Below, piece by piece: positions 6,277 to 15,010 of a DNA stretch of 19,830 nucleotides. Location: the NCBI GenBank assembly GCA_037129925.1, contig JBAXTZ010000048.1, positions 1-19,830 of the forward strand, read 5' to 3'. Each line of letters begins with the position of its first letter. Position 1 is the stretch's first letter. The notes under the pieces were generated by a model, which saw only the letters and a list, made by a program, of their open reading frames with translations, was not told the origin of the DNA and ran no database searches. Source of the stretch: JBAXTZ01 sp037129925. GTDB lineage: Bacteria; Bacillota; Negativicutes; JBAXTZ01. Position numbers and translations under genes: made by a program.

Positions 6277-7080
6277 TAGCTCGAGCAAGCCGCCAAGATT
6301 ATCCACGATAATGTCCGGTTTTATTACTGACTGTTCTACGACCGGCATTTTTGTTTCACCGCTCAACACCAGCACGCCGGTTATTCCGGCATTTTTCGCC
6401 ATCGCGACATCGGTGTATATCCGGTCGCCAACCATCGCCATTTCAGTTTGCGGCCGGCCTTTTTTCAACATCAGCGCGTCGATTATTTCCCGGTTCGGTT
6501 TGCCGATTATTTTCGGTGTTTTGCCACCAGTTGACGCTTTGATTAGTTCGATCATCGCGCCGACATCCGGAACATAGCCGGTGCGTTCTGAAACTGGACA
6601 GGTAATATCCGGATGGGTGGCGATATATTCCACCCCCTCGCCAATCAAATGACAGGCCTCGGCCAGTTTGGCATAAGTCAGCGTTAAATCAAATCCCAAT
6701 ACCACATAATCTGGTTTGTCCGCGGTTAATACAAATCCGGCTTTCGCAAACTCCCGCTCGAGATTTTCGGTGCCGAGCAGAAATATCCGCGCTCCAGGTT
6801 TCTGTTTTTTCAAATAGATTGCAGTCGCCTCACCGCTGGTCAATACATCCGCCGCTACCGCCGAAATTCCGATGCGAGTAAGTTTTTCGACGTAGGCCTG
6901 ACTATCTTTGGATGAATTATTGGTCAAGAAAATATATTCACGTCCAGTATCACGGAGATATTGCAAAAAGTCCAGCGCTCCCGGCAGCAAATTGTCACCT
7001 AGATAGATTGTTCCGTCCATATCTAAAGCAAAACAGCGGATAGCTCGTACTTGTTGCAAACTACAATCGCAAATTCTCAT
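6253..7080 (-). CDS. HAD-IIA family phosphatase (NagD-like)
   Basis: 275 residues. HAD subfamily IIA enzymes (NagD, AraL, PGP) dephosphorylate sugar or nucleoside phosphates in the cytosol through an aspartyl-phosphate. Motif I is ALDMDGTIYLG with Asp20 and Asp22, motif II is FLTNNSS with Thr53, motif III Lys194 in IIGKPNR, motif IV GDRIYTD with Asp219 and Asp224. The C2-type cap between motifs II and III is the usual size. The ATG at 7080 overlaps the TGA of the diguanylate cyclase gene by one base (TGATG), with AAGGAG five bases ahead, so translation is coupled. An in-frame TTG one codon earlier is not needed. Substrate unknown. Confidence 0.9.
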   Translation of the reverse strand: MRICDCSLQQVRAIRCFALDMDGTIYLGDNLLPGALDFLQYLRDTGREYIFLTNNSSKDSQAYVEKLTRIGISAVAADVLTSGEATAIYLKKQKPGARIFLLGTENLEREFAKAGFVLTADKPDYVVLGFDLTLTYAKLAEACHLIGEGVEYIATHPDITCPVSERTGYVPDVGAMIELIKASTGGKTPKIIGKPNREIIDALMLKKGRPQTEMAMVGDRIYTDVAMAKNAGITGVLVLSGETKMPVVEQSVIKPDIIVDNLGGLLELLKEADGL

Positions 7081-7952
7081 CAATTCTCCTTAGCAAATAC
7101 TTCAACCCGGTTCCTGCCGTTTTGTTTAGCCTGGTACATGGCAGCATCTGAATCGCGCAACAATGAATCCAGGTTAATTGCTCCAACGCCGCCTGCCAAG
7201 CCAATGCTGGCGGTAAATTTTATCTTATGCTCTTCATAATAAACTGCCCGGTCTTGCAACCGCGCTTTTATTCGCTCGGCAATCTGGCGGGCGTTTTCTA
7301 CCGTTGTTTCGGGCAAAAGGATCGCGAACTCCTCACCGCCTAATCTGCCAAGCACATCGACATCGCGAACAGTATTCATACATAACTGGGCAAACGATTT
7401 CAAAACCTCGTCGCCCGCCTCGTGTCCATAGCTATCGTTTATTTTCTTAAAGTAATCCAAATCCATCATTATTGCTGCTATGGGTTTAAGCGTAGTCGAA
7501 TGCTCGGCAACTAATCGTTCAGCTTTTTCAATAAAGCTGCGGCGGTTCGGCATGCCTGTTAATAAATCGGTTGTTGCCAAAATCACCAGTTGGCGGCGGT
7601 CTTCGGCGATACCGGCGACCATTTTATTGAACGCCTGGGAAAACTCGCCCATAAAATCGACGTGCTGCGTTAAATCACCATCGGCAATTGCCTTGGTCTG
7701 CCAAGTCAAATGTCGCAAATTCGCCTGAATGCCTTTGAGCGCTCCGGCAAATCGGCCTTTTTGACGAACTTCAAAACTCAAATCGCCTTTGGCAAGTTCC
7801 ATTACTAATTTCTTGAGTTCATAGATATTCTTAATTAGTCCGATAAGTTTATGGTCATTATCAGCTTCGCGCTCCAATTCAGCGGGAAATTCGACCTTAG
7901 CATCATTGAGCGCGTTGTATAGCAACTCATAGTGCAGCTCACAACTCATCAT
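7080..7952 (-). CDS. soluble diguanylate cyclase: HAMP-like linker plus GGDEF
   Basis: 290 residues with no membrane segment. Residues about 40-118 hold two HAMP-like helical units, marked by AKGDLSFEV and ADGDLTQHV. The GGDEF domain follows (about 122-288), with DLLTGMPNRR at its start, MDLDYFKKINDSYGH for metal and GTP, and an intact GGEEF at 205-209. RDVD at 196-199 is an RxxD product-inhibition site five residues before GGEEF, so feedback by cyclic di-GMP is expected. It makes cyclic di-GMP from two GTP. The start overlaps the stop of the V4R gene, with GGAG five bases ahead. V4R, HAMP and GGDEF domains are often fused in one protein; here the sensor and the output are adjacent genes, and I infer that they work as a pair. 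Confidence 0.92.
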   Translation of the reverse strand: MMSCELHYELLYNALNDAKVEFPAELEREADNDHKLIGLIKNIYELKKLVMELAKGDLSFEVRQKGRFAGALKGIQANLRHLTWQTKAIADGDLTQHVDFMGEFSQAFNKMVAGIAEDRRQLVILATTDLLTGMPNRRSFIEKAERLVAEHSTTLKPIAAIMMDLDYFKKINDSYGHEAGDEVLKSFAQLCMNTVRDVDVLGRLGGEEFAILLPETTVENARQIAERIKARLQDRAVYYEEHKIKFTASIGLAGGVGAINLDSLLRDSDAAMYQAKQNGRNRVEVFAKEN

Positions 7953-8476
7953 TTTTGCTCCATAATAAGCTCAGCTACGAAGCGGCAGGTGCGATCACCG
8001 GTACACCAGCAGTCCACTTCTTTGACACGATATTTTTTGCCAGTAAACTGTTCAAGCAACGCCGCAATGAACCCTTCGTCGTAGATGCAAATTTCATATT
8101 CCAGTTCCGGCAAACCTGAACAATCCATATCTTCAGAAACTGTAATTGTTATGGCGCCGGTCAGCGCATCATGCTTTTCAACACGCATAATACCGATTCC
8201 AAGCTCTTTAAATACCTCTTGCGTGGTACTGATAAATTTGGGAAAATCCTCAATAGTGCCAATTAAGTTTTTGTAAACTTCCACTCCGGACATATAGCCG
8301 GCTTGATAAAATATCTCGTTAGCAACTTCGGTGCCAAACTTTTTCTCGAGAATATCGCGAAATGTAAATTGCATCAACCGATAAACCTCAAGCCGGCAGT
8401 ACTTGCCGAGGTTGGGTCGGCCCAACTCGAGGTCGCCAATCAAATCCCAGCTAAACTCGTATTTTCTATCAGTCAT
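7949..8476 (-). CDS. V4R domain sensor protein
   Basis: 175 residues, essentially one V4R (4-vinyl reductase) domain. V4R domains are predicted to bind small hydrophobic or aromatic ligands and sit at the N-terminus of regulators such as DmpR/XylR-type proteins and of some cyclases. The C-terminal CWCTGDRTCRF with Cys156, Cys158 and Cys164 is the characteristic cysteine cluster, which may bind metal. Central segment residues 45-100 fits the domain. No enzyme or DNA-binding part is present, so it is probably a stand-alone ligand sensor for the cyclase encoded directly after it (four-base overlap ATGA). ATG at 8476 has GAGG five bases ahead and sits 12 bases after the oxidoreductase stop. Confidence 0.85.
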   Translation of the reverse strand: MTDRKYEFSWDLIGDLELGRPNLGKYCRLEVYRLMQFTFRDILEKKFGTEVANEIFYQAGYMSGVEVYKNLIGTIEDFPKFISTTQEVFKELGIGIMRVEKHDALTGAITITVSEDMDCSGLPELEYEICIYDEGFIAALLEQFTGKKYRVKEVDCWCTGDRTCRFVAELIMEQK

Positions 8477-8488
8477 AACTACCTCTAT

Positions 8489-9559
8489 TTATAATATTAC
8501 CCGTTCCGGTTTTCGCTCGGCTGCTGAGAGAAAGCTGTAGTGCAGATAACCCTGAATAGCACAGCCGTTGGCAAAATCGTTGCCATCTTCAGCCGGCTTA
8601 CCGGTCTTAATGGCTTTGACAAACCGCTCGTAATTATTTAGCGTCTTTTTGCACTTTACGGTCTTCCAGATGTTTTTATCAGTATTTTTACCAGTACAAA
8701 TACGATACTCGTCATAGGCCTTATCCAAATCGATTTCAATAGCCGCTTTACTTCCATAAACCCTGCAGCGCAAGCTGTTCCCCTGTCCGATGCAACCGTG
8801 CGAAACGTGTATAACGCCAACACCGCCGCCGCTAAATTCGACATGGCTGGCAAAACTATTATTGCAATCCAAGTTGTACTTTTTGCCGCAAGCTTCATAA
8901 CCCGGCTCCCGATCTTTCGGATGGGTATATAACCGCGCTGAAATATCAACAATTTTTTCATTAGTCAACAGACAGGTCAAATCAAATATATGACAGCCAA
9001 TATCACCAAGCGCGCCAGCTCCGCCCTGATTTTCCGACAACCGCCAAAGCATCCAGTCAGCATCATGCCAATCACCCCAAGCTTTACTCGCCAGCCAGGA
9101 TTGCATATAACTGGCTTCAACGTGCAAAACCTGACCAATCTTGCCGCTGCGGATAACTTCGGCAGCCTTTTGCAAACCGCAAGAATTACGGTAGGAAAAG
9201 TTAACCATGTTGATAACGCCGGACTTGATCGCTAAATCGCGCATCTCAACTGCTTGCGCCAAAGTTTCCGCAAGGGGCTTTTCACTCAACAGATTGATTT
9301 TGCGTTTTAATATTTCCATTGCCACCGGATAATGAGCGCGGTCACTGGTAACGTTTGTCACACCGTCGAGCTTTTCTTTATCCAGCATCTCTTTGTAGTC
9401 GCCATAGAATTTATTAATGCCAAATTTCTTGGCAAACGCCTCAGCCCGACAGATGTCCATATCGGCGCAAGCCGTGATTTTAACGCCGCGAATTTTCTGT
9501 AAATGTTCGGCGTGTGATCCCGCCATTCCGCCAGTGCCAATTATCGCAATTTTTATCAT
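8489..9559 (-). CDS. Gfo/Idh/MocA family NAD(P)-dependent oxidoreductase
   Basis: 356 residues. The N-terminal Rossmann fold has GTGGMAGSH (8-16), followed by the typical SEKPLAE with catalytic Lys94, and GDIGCHIFD with Asp186 and His190 in the C-terminal domain. Members oxidise or reduce sugars, inositols and related polyols. The ATG at 9559 has GGAGAGG four bases upstream; the frame is open 14 codons further but without support. It heads a run with the V4R and GGDEF genes, an odd combination; a shared ligand or pathway is possible but not shown by sequence. Substrate unknown. Confidence 0.9.
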   Translation of the reverse strand: MIKIAIIGTGGMAGSHAEHLQKIRGVKITACADMDICRAEAFAKKFGINKFYGDYKEMLDKEKLDGVTNVTSDRAHYPVAMEILKRKINLLSEKPLAETLAQAVEMRDLAIKSGVINMVNFSYRNSCGLQKAAEVIRSGKIGQVLHVEASYMQSWLASKAWGDWHDADWMLWRLSENQGGAGALGDIGCHIFDLTCLLTNEKIVDISARLYTHPKDREPGYEACGKKYNLDCNNSFASHVEFSGGGVGVIHVSHGCIGQGNSLRCRVYGSKAAIEIDLDKAYDEYRICTGKNTDKNIWKTVKCKKTLNNYERFVKAIKTGKPAEDGNDFANGCAIQGYLHYSFLSAAERKPERVIL

Positions 9560-9582
9560 GTTACCTCTCCTAAAAGAATTAT

Positions 9583-9611
9583 CTATATTTAACAATAACA
9601 AGCTGTTTTTT
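9583..9611 (-). promoter_or_regulatory. probable promoter of the oxidoreductase-V4R-GGDEF-HAD run
   Basis: Minus strand TTGAAA, about 17 bases, then TTAAAT in an AT-rich stretch, roughly 25-50 bases ahead of the ATG at 9559. The -10 box matches only four of six bases, so this is weaker than the other promoters in the window. Confidence 0.4.
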
Positions 9612-9635
9612 TCAAGAAAAACCCGATTGTTTTTG

Positions 9636-9689
9636 TAACTACTTGCAAATTTTTTGGTAGCCGTCTATTATGTAAAATCAAAGTAGTTA
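9636..9689. promoter_or_regulatory. nine-base inverted repeat framing the transporter promoter
   Basis: TAACTACTT (9636-9644) and its exact complement AAGTAGTTA (9681-9689), 45 bp apart start to start. The left arm overlaps the -35 box and the right arm falls just past the expected start site. Could be two half-operators or a leader structure. Confidence 0.4.
9643..9671 (+). promoter_or_regulatory. sigma-A promoter of the EamA transporter gene
   Basis: TTGCAA (9643-9648), 17-base spacer, TATTAT (9666-9671) on the plus strand. Start expected near 9678, giving a leader of about 32 bases. Confidence 0.7.
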
Positions 9690-9709
9690 ATGTTAGAAAG
9701 TGAGTAGCT

Positions 9710-10588
9710 ATGAAAAACAAGTTCAATCTATCGATAGTTGTGTTGTTAGGGGCGATAGTTTTTTGGGCATCGGCCTTTGCCGCCATCCGCGCCGGTTTAC
9801 AACATTTTTCGCCGACCAGTGTCGCGCTCGGTCGATTTATCGTCGCATCGCTGATTTTCGTAGCCGTGGCATTTGTCCGCGGCATCAAGTTTCCTAAAGG
9901 TCGGGATTTGTTGACGGTTGCCTTTTGGGGCGGATTTTTGAGCATTTCTGTTTATCATTTTTGTTTGAATACCGGCGAAGAAACTGTCCAAGCTGGCGTT
10001 GCCAGCGTTATTGTTTCATTATCGCCAATTTTGATCGCGATTTCGGCACGTTTCCTGCTCGGCGAGAGACTGCGCTGGATCCAACGCGTCGGCATTGGCA
10101 TTTCCTTCGTTGGTGTTATTTTACTCTCGGCCGGCGGTTACCGGTTCGACATCGGCATACTGTACATTTTCATCGCCACCATCGCCGCCTCTTGCTACAC
10201 CGTTATCCAAAAACAATTGCTGGCAAAATATCGGGCAATTGATCTGACCGCTTGCTGTATGTGGTTTGGCACGTTGTTTTTGCTGCCCTACACGCCACTG
10301 CTCGTCCGGGAATTAGAAACCAATACCGTAATGGCGTTTCTACCGATTATTTGGCTGGGCATCTTTCCGTCAGCGCTGGCTTATACAATGTGGGCATACT
10401 CTTTGCGCCGGTTTACCGCTAATCAATGCGCCTCAACTTTGTATTTATCGCCGATTTTAGCTTTTGTAATCGCCTGGCTGTGGTTAGGCGAACTGCCAAC
10501 ATACCAAAATCTCATCGGCGGCGCCGTTATTCTCGTCGGAATCGCGTTGGTTAACAAAAAACAAAGCCGGCTCAAACCCACACCTTAG
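9710..10588 (+). CDS. EamA/DMT-superfamily inner-membrane transporter
   Basis: 292 residues, with ten hydrophobic segments arranged as two EamA repeats (about 8-140 and 150-283). Segments such as IVVLLGAIVFWASAFAAIR at the start, ISFVGVILLSAGG closing repeat one, and SPILAFVIAWLWLGE in repeat two are typical of the RhaT/YdcZ/RarD-like drug and metabolite transporters, which export amino acids, nucleosides or other metabolites across the cytoplasmic membrane. ATG has an AAAGTGAG purine stretch six bases ahead. It is transcribed alone from the promoter at 9643 and diverges from the oxidoreductase run. Substrate cannot be told from sequence. Confidence 0.92.
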   Translation: MKNKFNLSIVVLLGAIVFWASAFAAIRAGLQHFSPTSVALGRFIVASLIFVAVAFVRGIKFPKGRDLLTVAFWGGFLSISVYHFCLNTGEETVQAGVASVIVSLSPILIAISARFLLGERLRWIQRVGIGISFVGVILLSAGGYRFDIGILYIFIATIAASCYTVIQKQLLAKYRAIDLTACCMWFGTLFLLPYTPLLVRELETNTVMAFLPIIWLGIFPSALAYTMWAYSLRRFTANQCASTLYLSPILAFVIAWLWLGELPTYQNLIGGAVILVGIALVNKKQSRLKPTP

Positions 10589-10609
10589 TCTGCGGTTCTA
10601 ACCGGCTTT
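10563..10609. terminator. possible terminator between convergent transporter and RND genes
   Basis: AAAGCCGG (10563-10570, inside the end of the transporter gene) can pair with CCGGCTTT (10602-10609), and CGGT-(TAGA/TCTA)-ACCG (10593-10604) is a smaller hairpin in the 29-base gap. There is no T-run on either strand, so intrinsic termination is doubtful. Confidence 0.3.
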
Positions 10610-10617
10610 CAACTCAA

Positions 10618-13600
10618 TTATTCAGGATGTTCATTATTATCTGGCGGCTGTTCGGAACGATGTTCAGGGCTGGCCGCTTTTTTTTTGTTGCTGCCACCAA
10701 CTTTTTTGACTGCTACAAATAGTACCGGCACCAAGAATATTCCGATAATCGTCGCCGTCAAAATGCCGCCGACCACCGTATTACCCATCGCCGAGCGGGC
10801 GCCAGCGCCGGCGCCAGATGCCAGCATCAACGGCAGACAACCGATTACGAAAGCTAATGAAGTCATTATTATCGGTCGCAACCGGACTTTTGCCGCGGCG
10901 ATGGTTGCCGGAATAACTTCCTCACCGAGGTCGGTACGCGCCTTGGCAAATTCAACGATCAAAATCGCGTTTTTTGCGGCAAGACCAATAAGCATTACGA
11001 TTCCAATCTGCATATAGACATCATTTTCGAAATGCCGCAACATTTGAAAACTGATCGCCCCGAGTATTCCTGCCGGAACCGATAGTAGCACGGCAAAGGG
11101 TACACTCCAGCTCTCATATAGCGCTGCCAGACACAAGAACACAAACAAAATCGCAAATCCAAAAATGTAGAATACTTTACCGCCGGACGACTTTTCTTCG
11201 CGGCTTAAATCCGACCATTCATAAGAGTAAGTCTTTGGCAAGGTGTCGGCGGCTATTTTTTCCAGCACTGCCATCGTCTGTCCGGTACTATAACCCGGAG
11301 TTGGATCGCCACCGATCTGGATCGTCGGATAACCGTTGTAACGTTTGATCATCGGCGAGCCGTATTCTTCGACCGGCGTTACCAAAGTATTGAGCGGAAC
11401 AAATATCCCCGCCTTACTTCGAACGTAGAAATAACGGATGGCTTCAGCGCTCGACCGGAATTCCGGCAACGCCTGCATGACAACTTTGTAGGTGCGCCCA
11501 AACAGCGAAATGTCATTTACCTGCACGCCGCCTAAGAAAGCTTGCAGCGATTGAAATACATTACTTATCGGCACGCCCAGTGTTTCGGTTTTGTTTCGAT
11601 CGACATCGAAGCGAATTCCCGGAGTATTACTGCGGAAAGTAGTGTACAGATGGGCTGTTTCCGGGTGTTTGCGCAGTTCAGCAGAGAAGTTTGTCGCCAC
11701 TTCCTGCATCTGAGCAATACTGTCGCCCGCGCGATTTTGTAACATTAAGGAAATCTTGCCGGAGCCGCCGATTCCCGGCAATGCCGCGCCGTTAAATGCC
11801 ATGCAGTTGGCTTCAGGAATGCTCATCGCGCCCGCCATCGCTGCGAATATGCAATTGTCCAGGCTTTCGGCTTTGCCGCGTTCCTCCCAAGGTTTTAAGG
11901 AAACTACCGCGAGCGCGCAGTTCGGTTTGCCAGCGCCCGACAGCATATCAATCCCGGTTATGACGATGACATCTTTAACACCGGGGATTTTTCGGAGCAT
12001 AGCATCAACTTTGTAACCGACTTCCCGGGTGCGAATAATCGAGGAAGCCTCCGGCAAGTTGATCGCGGTCACAAAATACCCCTGATCTTCTTCCGGGACA
12101 AAACCGCCCGGCAGTTTGCCGAAGCCATAGCCGACTACTACACATAAAACCGCAAGCATCACCAACACCAGCTTGAACTTGCGAATCGACAATCCGACTT
12201 TGGCACCATACCACTCGATAAAACTATCAAATCTCTTGTTAAACCAGACAAAAAATTTGCCCAGATAATTGTGTTTGCTGATTTCGCCGCCTGTATCCGG
12301 TTTTAACAGCAATACGCATAACGCCGGGGTTAGTGACAACGCCACAACCGCCGATAGCGCCATCGAAACCGCGATTGTCAAGGCAAATTGCTTGTACAGC
12401 ACGCCGACAACGCCGCCGAAGAATGCTACCGGAATGAAAACCGATGCCAGCACAAAGGCAATCGCCACGACCGGACCAGAAACTTCCTCCATCGCAAGAA
12501 CCGTCGCATCTTTGGGTGACATATGCTTGTGGCGCATGTTATGCTCAACGGCTTCAACGACAACTATCGCATCGTCAACAACCAATCCGATTGCCAGAAT
12601 CATCGCAAACAGCGTTATCGTGTTTATTGTGAACCCAAACAAGACGAACGCGATAAACGTGCCGATCAATGATACCGGAATTGCCAGCATTGGCACCAGT
12701 GTCGCCCGCCAGCTTTGCAAGAATAAAAATACAATAATGAGTACCAAAAACAGCGCTTCCACGAAAGTTTTTGCCACTTCATCGAGTGACGCGTTAACAA
12801 ATAATGTGCTGTCATAGACGATTTTTTGGTTCATGTCAGCCGGAAACCGGCTTTCAGCGTCTTCAATTGCTTTTCGTACCGCGCCGACGGTCTGCAACGC
12901 GTTTGCGTCCGGCGTTAGCATAACCGCGAACGATACTGCCTCTTTGCCGTTATAGTCGCTAAAAAAGCTGTAGTCCTTTGCTGCCAGTTCAATCTTGGCA
13001 ACATCTTTCAATCGTACCATCGAGCCGTCGTTTTCGGCGCGGATGATAATATCACCGAATTGCTCCGGAGTCTGAAGCCGCCCTTCGACTCGCGCCGTGT
13101 ACTGAAATTCCTGTCCGGGCACGCAGGGGTACTCGCCGATCCGCCCGGCTGGCGACTGCACGTTTTGTGCCAGCAACGCTTGTTGAATGTCAGTGACCGT
13201 GACATTCATCTTCGCCATCATGTCGGCTCGAAGCCATACCCGCATTGCAAAATCCGAACCATATTCGCCGACTGATGCCACGCCTTTAATTCGTTTGATA
13301 TTATCAATAATCTGCAAGCTGGCATAGTTTTTCAGGAAGGTGGCATCGAAGGTCTTTTTCGGTGAGTACAGCGCAAAATACATTGCCGCGTCCGGCGATT
13401 TTTTCGCCGTCGTAATACCCGCCTGATTGACGGATTCCGGCAATAACGGCGCAGCCTGGGCAACTTTGTTCTGCACCTGAACTGCAGCGATATCGACATT
13501 GCGTCCGGAGTCAAAAATCACGTCTAATGAATAGGTGCCGTCACTGGCGCTGGTTGAGGTCATATATTCCATGCCTTCAACGCCGTTGACCTGTTGTTCA

Positions 13601-13794
13601 ATAATCTGTGCAACCGAATTTTGCACCGCATCAGCGCCAGCGCCAAGATAGAACGCCGACACACTGACCCGTGGCGGTGATATTTCCGGATACTGGGCAA
13701 TCGGCAATCCAAATGCCGCGATCAAACCACCAATAATTAAAAACAGCGAAAGAACGATGGCAAATACCGGACGGTTAATAAAAAACTTAGCCAT
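10618..13794 (-). CDS. RND efflux pump, HAE1 family (AcrB/MexB-like inner-membrane transporter)
   Basis: 1058 residues, the normal HAE1 length. It is the proton-driven trimeric pump of a tripartite exporter spanning both membranes. The N-terminus MAKFFINRPVFAIVLS is the family signature. The proton-relay residues Asp407 and Asp408 in GLVVDDAIVVVE match E. coli AcrB numbering exactly, and Lys941 in LAAKNAILIVEFAK is the TM10 lysine. Two large periplasmic loops lie at about 30-335 and 560-870. The start has a GGGGG site and is 13 bases after the fusion-protein stop, so the two are co-translated. No TolC-like channel or local regulator is in the window. Substrates are probably drugs, dyes or detergents by family. 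Confidence 0.95.
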   Translation of the reverse strand: MAKFFINRPVFAIVLSLFLIIGGLIAAFGLPIAQYPEISPPRVSVSAFYLGAGADAVQNSVAQIIEQQVNGVEGMEYMTSTSASDGTYSLDVIFDSGRNVDIAAVQVQNKVAQAAPLLPESVNQAGITTAKKSPDAAMYFALYSPKKTFDATFLKNYASLQIIDNIKRIKGVASVGEYGSDFAMRVWLRADMMAKMNVTVTDIQQALLAQNVQSPAGRIGEYPCVPGQEFQYTARVEGRLQTPEQFGDIIIRAENDGSMVRLKDVAKIELAAKDYSFFSDYNGKEAVSFAVMLTPDANALQTVGAVRKAIEDAESRFPADMNQKIVYDSTLFVNASLDEVAKTFVEALFLVLIIVFLFLQSWRATLVPMLAIPVSLIGTFIAFVLFGFTINTITLFAMILAIGLVVDDAIVVVEAVEHNMRHKHMSPKDATVLAMEEVSGPVVAIAFVLASVFIPVAFFGGVVGVLYKQFALTIAVSMALSAVVALSLTPALCVLLLKPDTGGEISKHNYLGKFFVWFNKRFDSFIEWYGAKVGLSIRKFKLVLVMLAVLCVVVGYGFGKLPGGFVPEEDQGYFVTAINLPEASSIIRTREVGYKVDAMLRKIPGVKDVIVITGIDMLSGAGKPNCALAVVSLKPWEERGKAESLDNCIFAAMAGAMSIPEANCMAFNGAALPGIGGSGKISLMLQNRAGDSIAQMQEVATNFSAELRKHPETAHLYTTFRSNTPGIRFDVDRNKTETLGVPISNVFQSLQAFLGGVQVNDISLFGRTYKVVMQALPEFRSSAEAIRYFYVRSKAGIFVPLNTLVTPVEEYGSPMIKRYNGYPTIQIGGDPTPGYSTGQTMAVLEKIAADTLPKTYSYEWSDLSREEKSSGGKVFYIFGFAILFVFLCLAALYESWSVPFAVLLSVPAGILGAISFQMLRHFENDVYMQIGIVMLIGLAAKNAILIVEFAKARTDLGEEVIPATIAAAKVRLRPIIMTSLAFVIGCLPLMLASGAGAGARSAMGNTVVGGILTATIIGIFLVPVLFVAVKKVGGSNKKKAASPEHRSEQPPDNNEHPE

Positions 13795-13807
13795 TGCTTA
13801 CGCCCCC

Positions 13808-14962
13808 TTAGCGGGCGGCTTGAGACGTGAATGCCTCAAGCGTCAGCATTTCGGCATTTACAGTCTGATCAGGAGCAACTTTCTGACCGCCTTCAACCAC
13901 CAAAACATCACCGGCTTTCAAGCCGGATTCAATTAATGCCAAATTGTTTAGTTGAGCGCCGATTTTCACTACCTGCTGCTCAGTGGTTTTGTCCGCGAGC
14001 ATTACTGTAACCATTTTTTTACCCAACAAATCGGTTATCGCCCGTTGCGGTATCAAGATTGCATTTTTCTTAACAGCCACTACGACACGAATTTTCGCAA
14101 ACATTCCCGGTAATAGCATCCCATCCGGATTGCGAAATTCGGCTTTAAAATTTAACGCCCCGGTTCCTTGCGTCAAACCTGACTCCATTTGTGTGACTAC
14201 GCCTTCTTGCGGATAAATTGTTCCGTCTTCCAAAACCAATTTTACTTTATTTTGTTCATTATCTAAGTTTTCTGAAGGATTGGCGAATAATTTGAGATAT
14301 TCGCTTTCGCTCAGGCTAAAACTTGCCAGCATTGGGTCGTAGGCCGATACTTTTGCCAAAACCGTCTGCCCGAGCGATACATAACTACCCGGTTGTAAAA
14401 CTTTTGTGTCCAAATGACCTTCGATTGGCGAGCGGATGTCCGTAAACTTCAAGTCAATCCGCGCAATCTCCACCCGGCTTTTGGCAACATCTACACTGGC
14501 CTTTAATTGCTCCAGACGCGTTGAAGTATTTTGAAACTCCTGAATCGATATCGCTGATGCCTCATACAGTGCTTTAGAGCGCTGATAATTAGCTTGTCCG
14601 TTTGCCAGCGCCGCTGTGCTGTCGGCAAGCCCGGCTTGAGCCGTCAACAAGTTTAAGTCATATTGCCGGGCATCAATACGATACAGCAATTGATCTTTCG
14701 AAACAGTTTGACCACCGTCGACAAATTTTTCAACGATAAATCCGGCAACTTGCGGTCGGATTTCCACTTCGTGAAACGCCTGTATCTGTCCAATAAAATC
14801 CAATGTTAGTGGTGTGTCTTGCGTTTTTACCACCATCGTTTTGACCGCAACCGCTGGCAAATTAGCTCTAGACATCAAAACTTCTTTGTTGCCAAATATA
14901 TAGCCGCCTATCACTACTACCACGACCACTATCACTGCCCAAATCCAACGCTTTTTGTTCAT
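13808..14962 (-). CDS. RND efflux membrane fusion protein (AcrA/MexA-like)
   Basis: 384 residues. The periplasmic adaptor links the RND pump to an outer-membrane channel. One N-terminal membrane anchor (about 5-26) follows MNKKRW; there is no lipobox Cys, so it is anchored by the helix, not by lipid. The lipoyl half-motif VEIRPQVAGFIVEKFVDGG and the second half LKFTDIRSPIEGHL flank an alpha-hairpin (about 100-165), then beta-barrel and membrane-proximal domains with LLPGMFAKIRV. ATG at 14962 has GGAGG seven bases ahead; the reading frame extends 13 codons upstream without support. It sits 48 bases after the binding lipoprotein gene with no terminator between. Confidence 0.95.
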   Translation of the reverse strand: MNKKRWIWAVIVVVVVVIGGYIFGNKEVLMSRANLPAVAVKTMVVKTQDTPLTLDFIGQIQAFHEVEIRPQVAGFIVEKFVDGGQTVSKDQLLYRIDARQYDLNLLTAQAGLADSTAALANGQANYQRSKALYEASAISIQEFQNTSTRLEQLKASVDVAKSRVEIARIDLKFTDIRSPIEGHLDTKVLQPGSYVSLGQTVLAKVSAYDPMLASFSLSESEYLKLFANPSENLDNEQNKVKLVLEDGTIYPQEGVVTQMESGLTQGTGALNFKAEFRNPDGMLLPGMFAKIRVVVAVKKNAILIPQRAITDLLGKKMVTVMLADKTTEQQVVKIGAQLNNLALIESGLKAGDVLVVEGGQKVAPDQTVNAEMLTLEAFTSQAAR

Positions 14963-15010
14963 AAACCAGCCTCCAATATTTTTATATAATAATGTCATCA
15001 CATTTATACC

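Noticed and set aside
12269..12817. 182-codon plus-strand frame opposite the RND pump
   Set aside because: Thr/Ser/Ala-rich translation typical of the reverse of a hydrophobic membrane protein; no ribosome binding site.
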